DNA from: Candidatus Bathyarchaeota archaeon
GTDB lineage: Archaea > Thermoproteota > Bathyarchaeia > 40CM-2-53-6 > RBG-13-38-9
Direction of reading: 5' to 3'
Length of the DNA: 5,971 bases
Assembly (NCBI GenBank): GCA_030671315.1
Contig: DAOUZW010000079.1
Coordinates: 1 to 5,971, forward strand
The stretch's first letter is position 1. Each line of letters begins with the position of its first letter. Shown here one piece after another: positions 1 through 5,255 of the stretch. A program made the translations under genes and the position numbers. The notes beneath the pieces were generated by a model. The model saw nothing but the letters and a program-made list of their open reading frames with translations, was not told the DNA's origin and made no database searches.

Positions 1-1346
1 GAGCATTGACAATTGCAGGATCCGACTCCGGAGGTGGTGCCGGTATCCAAGCTGACCTAAAGACCTTTGCAGCATCAGGAGTACACGGGATGAACGTTGT
101 GACCTCGATAACAGCACAAAATACCTTAGGAGTATATGGTATCCAAGATGTTGACCCAAAAACAATAACAGCCCAGATGCGAGCTATTTTAGATGATATC
201 GGATTGGATGCCGCAAAGACTGGAATGCTTCACACTTCTGAAATAATTCAAACCATTGTACCAGAGATTAAGAAATTCAATATGCCAATAGTTATCGACC
301 CTGTTATGGTGGCTAAGAGTGGAGCAACTCTCTTAGATCCCACCGCCATTGAAACAATGAAAAAATATCTTCTACCTCTAGCACAAATAACTACTCCCAA
401 CACACCAGAAGCAGAAATACTCTCTGGATTGAAGATCTCATCTCATGAAGACGCTGAATTGGCGGCTAGAAAGATATCAGAAATGGGTACAAAAGCTGTT
501 CTTGTGAAGGGTGGTCATATAAAAGGTAATCATATCCTTGACATTCTATATGTTGATGGCAATATTGAAAAATTCGAGAATGAAAGAATCGAAACTAATA
601 CGACACATGGAACTGGATGTTGTTTCTCTGCTGCAATCACATCAGAGCTAGCGAAGGGAAAAAAAATACCGGAAGCTGTAGCTACTGCAAAGAAACTTGT
701 TGATCTTGCAATAAGATTCGGCCTTCAACTTGGTAGAGGTCACGGACCAGTAAATCCATTAGCAATTTTGTATAAAGAAGCAGAAAAATACTCAGTAATA
801 AGAAATATGTCAGAGGCATTAAATCATCTACAATCAGATCCAAATTTCCATCATCTCATCCCAGAATCTCAAACAAATTTAGTGATGTCTCTTTCATATG
901 CAACTAACTCAAAAGATATTGCGGCAATACCTGGCCGCATTGTAAGAATGGGTGATCGAATACATGTATCATCCTCACCTAAATTCGGTGCATCAAAACA
1001 TGTCGCTGCGACTCTAATCACTGTGAGAAAATATTCGCCAATGATAAGAGCCGCGATTAACATAAAATTCTCTGAAAAAATATTAGAATTATGCAAAGAA
1101 CTGAAACTAACATTATCTTCTTATGATAGAGCTCAAGAGCCAACTGAGATCAAATTAAAAGAAGGCAAGACTACAATATGGGGAGCTGAGCAGGCGATCA
1201 AAAAGTTTGGGGGAGTTCCAGATATTATTTATCACAAAGGAGACTGGGGCAAAGAACCAATGATAATAATACTTGGGCAAACTATAACTGATCTCACAAA
1301 AACAATCAAAGAAATAGCCTCCAGATATGTGCATGAATTAAAGTAA
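1..1346 (+). CDS. thiDN: ThiDN: HMP/HMP-phosphate kinase fused to ThiN thiamine-phosphate synthase (5' end cut by window)
   Basis: Bifunctional cytoplasmic enzyme of thiamine synthesis. The ThiD part phosphorylates hydroxymethylpyrimidine and its monophosphate; the ThiN part joins the pyrimidine diphosphate to thiazole phosphate, giving thiamine phosphate. Residues are numbered from the TTG at 6. The kinase domain covers about 1-255: the substrate-binding start TIAGSDSGGGAGIQADLKTF, NTPEAEIL at 132-139, VKGGH at 167-171 and the anion-hole motif HGTGC at 201-205, with the GTGC cysteine used by ThiD enzymes. The ThiN domain covers about 262-446: PGRIV (309-313), FGASKHVA (327-334), RAQEP (375-379) and HKGDWGKEPM (410-419). 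Arg311 and His332 occupy positions that, as I recall, matter for activity in a studied archaeal ThiDN. No DNA-binding domain is present, unlike ThiN-based regulators. The TTG at 6 is probably not the start: the frame is open to base 3 and reads Ala-Leu-Thr-Ile as in full-length ThiD, so roughly 5-10 residues are missing. The stop is TAA at 1344. Confidence 0.95.
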   Translation, partial: ALTIAGSDSGGGAGIQADLKTFAASGVHGMNVVTSITAQNTLGVYGIQDVDPKTITAQMRAILDDIGLDAAKTGMLHTSEIIQTIVPEIKKFNMPIVIDPVMVAKSGATLLDPTAIETMKKYLLPLAQITTPNTPEAEILSGLKISSHEDAELAARKISEMGTKAVLVKGGHIKGNHILDILYVDGNIEKFENERIETNTTHGTGCCFSAAITSELAKGKKIPEAVATAKKLVDLAIRFGLQLGRGHGPVNPLAILYKEAEKYSVIRNMSEALNHLQSDPNFHHLIPESQTNLVMSLSYATNSKDIAAIPGRIVRMGDRIHVSSSPKFGASKHVAATLITVRKYSPMIRAAINIKFSEKILELCKELKLTLSSYDRAQEPTEIKLKEGKTTIWGAEQAIKKFGGVPDIIYHKGDWGKEPMIIILGQTITDLTKTIKEIASRYVHELK

Positions 1347-1377
1347 GAGATTGGGATCCTGTCAATAGTACACACAG

Positions 1378-1404
1378 ATCTTTTGTATTATATTTGATAT
1401 TTTC
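1378..1404 (+). terminator. T-rich tract after thiDN, candidate terminator
   Basis: About 35 bases after the thiDN stop the + strand becomes strongly T-rich, with a run of four T at 1381-1384 and another at 1400-1403. There is no obvious GC-rich hairpin. Archaeal RNA polymerase commonly terminates at T-runs without a stem, so this may end the thiDN transcript. The same tract contains TTATATTT (1388-1395), which could instead be a TATA box for the next gene, so the assignment is ambiguous. Confidence 0.3.
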
Positions 1405-1432
1405 AAAGGCGGTCTAATAGCTTAGAGGGATT

Positions 1433-1444
1433 CATAAATTAATA
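1433..1444 (+). promoter_or_regulatory. Candidate TATA box for the DUF885 gene
   Basis: The A/T-only stretch ATAAATTAATAA at 1434-1445 is centred about 22-25 bases before the TTG start at 1461. In archaea transcription starts roughly 25 bases after the TATA centre, so the message would start at or very near the start codon, giving a leaderless or nearly leaderless transcript. A weak Shine-Dalgarno-like GTGA sits at 1451-1454, six bases before the TTG, and would matter only if the true transcription start is further upstream, for example from the TATA-like element at 1388-1395. Confidence 0.3.
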
Positions 1445-1460
1445 ACAAATGTGAAATGAA

Positions 1461-3095
1461 TTGACTAATACAGATTTTGATAGACTTGCCAAGTCAATGT
1501 TTGACATTTTTCTTCAGCGAGATCCAATTTTTGCTACATCAATAGGAATTCACATCTATGATAATGTTTTACCTAGCGGCACAATAAAATCAAAATATGA
1601 AGATATCCAAATTATGAAGGATTATTTGAGAAAGTTTCAAAAAATCTCAAATAAGGAATTGACCAAAGAAAGAATCTTTGATCGTGATCTTGTAATAGAT
1701 TCCCTTAAACTCTCATTATTTCTGGAGAATGAATTGAAGTTATGGAGCAGTTCTCCTACAGCTCCTGACACAGTAGGAACATCACTCTTTCTTCTATTGA
1801 CAAAAGATTTCGCTCCAGTAAATAAGAGACTTGAAAGTATGAGAAGTAGAATCGATCAAATACCAGATTTCTTGAATGAATCAAAACAACGAATAACAGA
1901 TCCCGTAAAATTATGGATTAAAATTGCAATGCATACAACCGAAGGATTATCATATTTAATAGATGAAATAATTGCTCACGCTAAAAATGTAAATTATAAC
2001 AATTTAGACAAATTAAATCAATCAAGTAAAAAAGCTAAAATCGCTATTAATGATTATAAAAAATGGCTTGAAAATATAATTCTAAATGCTAAAGTGGATT
2101 TTGCGATTGGAAAGGACAAACTGGATAAAATCCTACAGCTAAGAGGACTTGGACTTACTTCCAATGAGATACTTAACTTTGCATATTCAGCTTTAGAGGA
2201 AGAGAAGACTAAACTAACAGAATTATCTTCAAAAATAAAATTAGGCGCCTCAATAGAAGAAGTAAAAAAGATAATAAAATCTAACCATCCAAAGGACTTC
2301 AAGGAAGTTCTTGATGCCTACCAAAAATCAATTGAAGATACAAAGCATTACATCCTAGAAAAAAAAGTGTTTGAGATACCAGCTAGCGAAAATGTTGTCG
2401 TTAAAGAAACCCCAAAATTCATGCGTAATCTTGTTAGTACTGCAGCAATTTTTCAACCAGCTAAGTTTGATAAAGACCAACTCAGTCTATATCTTATAAC
2501 TCCTCATAATAATACAAAATTCCTTAAAGAGCACAACTACTATTCCATTCCTAACACTACTGTACATGAGGCATATCCAGGTCATCATCTGCAAGGGTGT
2601 TATGCGAACAAAAATCCATCTTTGATTAGATTGTTAACCCCATTCGCTGCTGAGTTCGTTGAAGGATGGGCTCATTATTGCGAGGAATACATGAAAAATA
2701 TTGGATTCGATAATTCTCCTGAATCTAGATTTGAACAGACTATTGGAATGATTTGGAGAGCGACTAGAATGATTCTCGATATCAAGTTGGCCAGTGGTGA
2801 TATTTCTTTTGATGAGGCTGTTAATTATTTGATTGAGCAGACAGGTATGGATAAACAAGTGGCTCTTATCGAAGTAAATGAATATGCAGAACAACCTACT
2901 TATTTTCTCAGCTATTACTTAGGAAAACAAATGATATTGAAGCTTAAGCGTGATCTAATGAAGCAAGTAGGAAATAGTTTCAATGAAAAAAAATTTCATG
3001 ACGTACTTCTCAATGCTGGTAGTATCCCAATGCGATATGTGAAGCGTGCAGCTCAAGAATCATTTGATATTGAACTTGGTGATAGGTTGCTATGA
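1461..3095 (+). CDS. DUF885-family putative zinc metallopeptidase
   Basis: A 544-residue protein that I recognise as DUF885 family from its C-terminal half. It contains TVHEAYPGHHLQ (His369, Glu370, His375/His376), the family's probable metal-binding and catalytic motif, followed by EFVEGWAHYCEE (398-409), where Glu401 is the likely further ligand. The closing region YLGKQMILKLK (486-496), FHDVLLNAGSIPM (512-524) is also typical. The N-terminal 300 residues are mainly charged helices, with DPIFATSIGIH (21-31) as the usual family opening. Length is normal (about 550-600). No signal peptide or membrane segment is visible, so it is probably cytoplasmic, whereas many bacterial relatives appear exported. 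Peptidase activity is inferred from the motif; substrate is unknown. The start is TTG: an in-frame TGA at 1452-1454 excludes anything further upstream, and the nearby ATG at 1456 opens only two codons. It is on the same strand as thiDN but 114 bases away, so probably transcribed separately. Confidence 0.88.
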   Translation: MTNTDFDRLAKSMFDIFLQRDPIFATSIGIHIYDNVLPSGTIKSKYEDIQIMKDYLRKFQKISNKELTKERIFDRDLVIDSLKLSLFLENELKLWSSSPTAPDTVGTSLFLLLTKDFAPVNKRLESMRSRIDQIPDFLNESKQRITDPVKLWIKIAMHTTEGLSYLIDEIIAHAKNVNYNNLDKLNQSSKKAKIAINDYKKWLENIILNAKVDFAIGKDKLDKILQLRGLGLTSNEILNFAYSALEEEKTKLTELSSKIKLGASIEEVKKIIKSNHPKDFKEVLDAYQKSIEDTKHYILEKKVFEIPASENVVVKETPKFMRNLVSTAAIFQPAKFDKDQLSLYLITPHNNTKFLKEHNYYSIPNTTVHEAYPGHHLQGCYANKNPSLIRLLTPFAAEFVEGWAHYCEEYMKNIGFDNSPESRFEQTIGMIWRATRMILDIKLASGDISFDEAVNYLIEQTGMDKQVALIEVNEYAEQPTYFLSYYLGKQMILKLKRDLMKQVGNSFNEKKFHDVLLNAGSIPMRYVKRAAQESFDIELGDRLL

Positions 3096-3108
3096 TTAAA
3101 GAAATATG

Positions 3109-3130
3109 TATTTTTCAAAAAATCTTTTCA
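3109..3130 (+). terminator. T-run terminator-like sequence after the DUF885 gene
   Basis: Fifteen bases past the TGA stop there are two T-runs on the + strand: five T at 3111-3115 and four T at 3125-3128. ATTTTT at 3110-3115 and AAAAAT at 3118-3123 form a small A/T inverted repeat with a two-base centre. This fits archaeal T-run termination and would keep transcription from entering the opposing transporter gene. Confidence 0.4.
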
Positions 3131-3152
3131 GTAATATTATACTAAGCTATAT

Positions 3153-3181
3153 CCGCACAAAAGAAGATTAAATTTTTAATC
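3153..3181 (-). terminator. Hairpin plus T-rich tail at the 3' end of the transporter gene
   Basis: The perfect inverted repeat GATTAAATTTTTAATC at 3166-3181 overlaps the stop codon (bases 3168-3170) of the minus-strand gene. Read on the minus strand it is followed at once by TTCTTTTG, giving a weak A/T stem and then a T-rich tail. This matches the position and orientation expected for a terminator. The stem holds only one G-C pair at its base, so the T-rich tail may do most of the work. Confidence 0.4.
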
Positions 3182-3722
3182 CAGCTCTCTCCATGGCTCG
3201 AAGAAGAAGATATGCAATAATCGTTGCAGGTAAAAGTTGAAGGCCAATATACAATGGTAGACCTACGTAATATACTATGACTGGCAGACCAAGCACAACC
3301 ACCATAACAAAATAGACTGCAGGAATATCAAGTAAAGCAAGCATGAAACTCATTGTAACGATTCGAGTTTTAGGCGATGATTGAGGTCGAATTTTCTGTA
3401 TTGCTATAGCCGTCACGCCAGCTACAATAGCGAATACAGCATTAACAGCAGGCCAAAGCCATGAAAGAGGATTTGCAGCCGTCAGTAGACCAATAATGGC
3501 TTGGACTTCTGTAGTGATCAAAGCGCCAAACGGCCCATATAGATATGCGGAAAGGAGTATCCATGCATATGTATTTGAATATCCAAGTGGTGTTGCATTT
3601 CCGCCAGTTAAGATGGTATCTACGCGTTCCAGAATTGAGGCAAAAACTCCCGCAGTAACTCCAAAAACCATTGATGTAAGAATATCGCGTGTATTAATTC
3701 GGAGTTTAGTAATGTTTCTCAT
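3168..3722 (-). CDS. Small integral membrane protein, putative ECF-transporter substrate-binding (S) component
   Basis: A 184-residue, very hydrophobic protein with about five or six membrane segments (roughly 13-32, 52-68, 68-82, 89-110, 121-143 and 145-175), a basic N-terminus and a short C-terminal tail. Size, helix number and layout, including a helix opening after RDILTSMVFG (12-21) and the polar stretch TEVQAIIGLLTAANPLSW (71-88), resemble S components of energy-coupling-factor vitamin transporters (ThiT, ThiW, YkoE, BioY classes). In those systems the S component binds the vitamin and docks on a shared T subunit and two ATPases; none of these partners is in this window, as expected for a group II arrangement. 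The substrate is not recognisable. Nearness to thiDN hints at thiamine or its pyrimidine precursor, but this is inference. ATG start at 3722. It is convergent with the DUF885 gene and divergent from the glycosyltransferase. It could also be an unrelated small membrane protein. Confidence 0.6.
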   Translation of the reverse strand: MRNITKLRINTRDILTSMVFGVTAGVFASILERVDTILTGGNATPLGYSNTYAWILLSAYLYGPFGALITTEVQAIIGLLTAANPLSWLWPAVNAVFAIVAGVTAIAIQKIRPQSSPKTRIVTMSFMLALLDIPAVYFVMVVVLGLPVIVYYVGLPLYIGLQLLPATIIAYLLLRAMERAGLKI

Positions 3723-3731
3723 TGAAATTCA

Positions 3732-3753
3732 AACTACCAGATAATGGGTAGTT
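3732..3753. repeat. Perfect 7-bp inverted repeat upstream of the transporter gene, candidate operator
   Basis: AACTACC (3732-3738) and GGTAGTT (3747-3753) are exact reverse complements separated by eight bases. The right arm also forms a second small palindrome, GGTAGTTACC at 3747-3756, so three TACC/GGTA half-sites lie within 22 bases. The repeat begins 10 bases upstream of the transporter start codon and about 14 bases downstream of a strong TATA-like box, so it covers the expected transcription start. That is where archaeal repressors commonly bind. An RNA hairpin in a short leader is the alternative. Confidence 0.5.
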
Positions 3754-3766
3754 ACCAATATATGAG

Positions 3767-3776
3767 TAAATATAAA
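3767..3776 (-). promoter_or_regulatory. TATA box for the transporter gene
   Basis: On the minus strand this reads TTTATATTTA, a close match to the archaeal TATA consensus. It is centred about 50 bases from the ATG. With the usual spacing of about 25 bases, transcription would start near 3745, inside the inverted repeat at 3732-3753, leaving a leader of some 20-25 bases. This is the clearest promoter-like element in the window. Confidence 0.5.
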
Positions 3777-3841
3777 GATATCTGAGTTTACAAATATTTC
3801 AAGTTCTATTGACAAATCGGACAGGTCGTAAGAATCAAACT

Positions 3842-3877
3842 CATTAATGCTGGTAAGATTCGATGAAGCATTGAATG
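3842..3877. repeat. Imperfect inverted repeat upstream of the glycosyltransferase promoter
   Basis: CATTAATGCT (3842-3851) pairs with AGCATTGAATG (3867-3877): ten base pairs with one extra G in the right arm and a 15-base centre. It lies immediately upstream of the TATA-like TTTAAGATA at 3881. The position suits a binding site for an activator or a shared regulator of the divergent pair, but chance occurrence in AT-rich DNA cannot be excluded. Confidence 0.3.
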
Positions 3878-3880
3878 TCT

Positions 3881-3889
3881 TTTAAGATA
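3881..3889 (+). promoter_or_regulatory. Candidate TATA box for the glycosyltransferase gene
   Basis: TTTAAGATA is centred about 33 bases before the TTG start at 3918. Usual archaeal spacing would start transcription near 3910, giving a leader of only a few bases. No Shine-Dalgarno-like sequence precedes the start, which agrees with a nearly leaderless message. The match to consensus is moderate. Confidence 0.3.
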
Positions 3890-3917
3890 GCGATAAATAA
3901 TTCTCTGGACACCATGT

Positions 3918-5135
3918 TTGTCGATAATTCCTTTGTCATTTATTGATTTCGTCAAGACTTCTGGAGGCATAGTTACAATATTATTACTATTGATATCTTT
4001 TTACTACATTTTCTTAGCTTGGAATTCAAAAAAACCTTCTAGAACAATTGATTTTTTTCCAAATGTTAGTGTTATGTCTTACGCCTGGCAGTCTGGAAAT
4101 GTAATTAAGAGAAAGATTGAAAATTTTCTAAATCAAGACTATCCTAAGGATAAAATGGAGATAATCATTTATGATAATTGGTCTACAGATGAGACATCTG
4201 CAATATGCAAAGATTACCAGAAGAGAGGTCTAATCAAGTATTATCGGCCAAAGAGAGGTTATGATAGAAAAAGTCCAGTTCTCGATGAAGCAATCAAAAA
4301 AATGGCTACTGGAGATATATTGGTTCTTACGGATCCAGATGGTGTCTGTGAAAGTGGTTGGATTAAAAAGATCGTTCAACCTTTCTCAGATCCCAAGGTA
4401 GGAGCTGCTGCTGGTATCACCCATTGTGGTAATTGGTATATAAATTTATTCACCAAAATTAGAGCTATTGAAGATGAATGGTGGAATAATATTGCCTTAA
4501 CCGGAAGAGATGGAAAAATAAAAATCACCAATTTTCAGCCAGTCTGTGGCTGTAACTATGCGTTGAGAAGAAACACTTGGAAAGACTTGGGATCTACACA
4601 TGGTAAAAGCCTCCTTGAGGATCTAGTGCTCAGCTTGGGTCTTCATGATAAAGGATTGAAGGTAGCAGTAACTGACGCAAATGTTTGGCAAGAAGAGGCT
4701 GAGAATATACAACAATACATCAGACAAAGGAAACGATGGTATTCTTTCAAATCTTTTGAGATGCTAAGAAAGAAAAAAAGACTTGATAGGATAATAGGAA
4801 TACTTCCTCAAGGAATACAGATGTCAGCAATTTTTTCACTTTTTGCGTTAATCGGAATCATAATTCAAAACGGCCTCTTTGCAAAGATCAATATTACAAA
4901 TATGATTTTTGCCGCTTCTCCATTTATTTTCCATAATATTGCTATGGTATGGGGAATCCTAAAATCCAAAAAATCAAAATTTTTACCATATATCCCAATA
5001 TTTTTGACTTTTGATGCGTTACTCCAACTTTGGTGTTTTATTGCGATCAGGATAAACCGGAAAAAAGAGCAAGAATGGGTAAAAGTTTCTAGTGGAAAAT
5101 ACTATCATGTGGGTACGAAAATTAGAACGGATTAA
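3918..5135 (+). CDS. Membrane-bound family 2 glycosyltransferase
   Basis: A 405-residue GT-A fold glycosyltransferase, probably moving a sugar from a nucleotide-sugar to a lipid-linked or growing glycan on the inner face of the membrane. One N-terminal membrane helix (about 18-35) precedes the catalytic domain (about 48-290). Visible motifs are DNWSTD (86-91), the metal-binding TDPDG (138-142, Asp139 and Asp141), GCNYALRR (211-218), the catalytic-base region LLEDL (232-236) and QRKRW (270-274), the QxxRW motif of processive or membrane-associated GT2 enzymes. About three further membrane helices follow (299-320, 328-347, 356-377), then a short tail with EWVKV (386-390), as often seen in this group. 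The usual PxYNE-type opening is replaced by MSYAWQSGN (53-61). TTG is the most upstream standard start, because an in-frame TAA lies at 3894-3896 and nothing between them is ATG, GTG or TTG. Donor and acceptor cannot be read from sequence; no other glycan genes lie nearby. Confidence 0.9.
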   Translation: MSIIPLSFIDFVKTSGGIVTILLLLISFYYIFLAWNSKKPSRTIDFFPNVSVMSYAWQSGNVIKRKIENFLNQDYPKDKMEIIIYDNWSTDETSAICKDYQKRGLIKYYRPKRGYDRKSPVLDEAIKKMATGDILVLTDPDGVCESGWIKKIVQPFSDPKVGAAAGITHCGNWYINLFTKIRAIEDEWWNNIALTGRDGKIKITNFQPVCGCNYALRRNTWKDLGSTHGKSLLEDLVLSLGLHDKGLKVAVTDANVWQEEAENIQQYIRQRKRWYSFKSFEMLRKKKRLDRIIGILPQGIQMSAIFSLFALIGIIIQNGLFAKINITNMIFAASPFIFHNIAMVWGILKSKKSKFLPYIPIFLTFDALLQLWCFIAIRINRKKEQEWVKVSSGKYYHVGTKIRTD

Positions 5136-5150
5136 AATTTTCGATTTAAA
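5134..5150 (+). terminator. A/T palindromes just after the glycosyltransferase stop, weak terminator candidate
   Basis: The stop codon runs into the self-complementary AAAATTTT (5134-5141) and shortly after ATTTAAAT (5143-5150), giving short T-runs on the + strand. This is the only terminator-like sequence seen before the next gene and it is weak. The rest of the spacer to 5255 is plain AT-rich sequence with no clear promoter match. Confidence 0.2.
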
Positions 5151-5255
5151 TGTGGTAAGACAATATGGTAAAAATCTTGCATTTTCACTTCAAAATATTC
5201 TCTGAAACAAATTTGTGTAGAAGAAAACAAATAATCTTAAGATAGAATCAATCTA

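Noticed and set aside
869..1096. 75-codon minus-strand open frame inside thiDN
   Set aside because: It lies wholly inside the conserved ThiN domain coding region and its translation shows no recognisable domain; it is a shadow frame.
1347..1460. A tRNA or other structured RNA in the spacer after thiDN
   Set aside because: No cloverleaf arms or conserved T-loop are visible; the sequence is AT-rich with only terminator-like and TATA-like elements.
2054..2302. 82-codon minus-strand open frame inside the DUF885 gene
   Set aside because: Antisense to a continuous well-supported coding frame, low-complexity translation rich in Ser and Phe, no family resemblance.
2634..2894. 86-codon minus-strand open frame inside the DUF885 gene
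   Set aside because: It overlaps the conserved EGWAHY region of the real gene and shows no domain.
3496..3744. 82-codon plus-strand open frame opposite the transporter gene
   Set aside because: The minus-strand frame gives a coherent multi-helix membrane protein with its own promoter-like sequence; the plus-strand translation has no such features.
3723..3917. A riboswitch or small RNA gene in the divergent spacer
   Set aside because: I see no thiamine-pyrophosphate riboswitch core or tRNA-like structure. The transporter leader would be only about 20-25 bases long, too short for a riboswitch; the two inverted repeats are better read as candidate protein-binding sites.
5165..5245. Possible 26-residue small ORF between the glycosyltransferase and thyA
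   Set aside because: ATG to TAG is open, but there is no ribosome binding site, the length is easily explained by chance, and the translation has no recognisable character.
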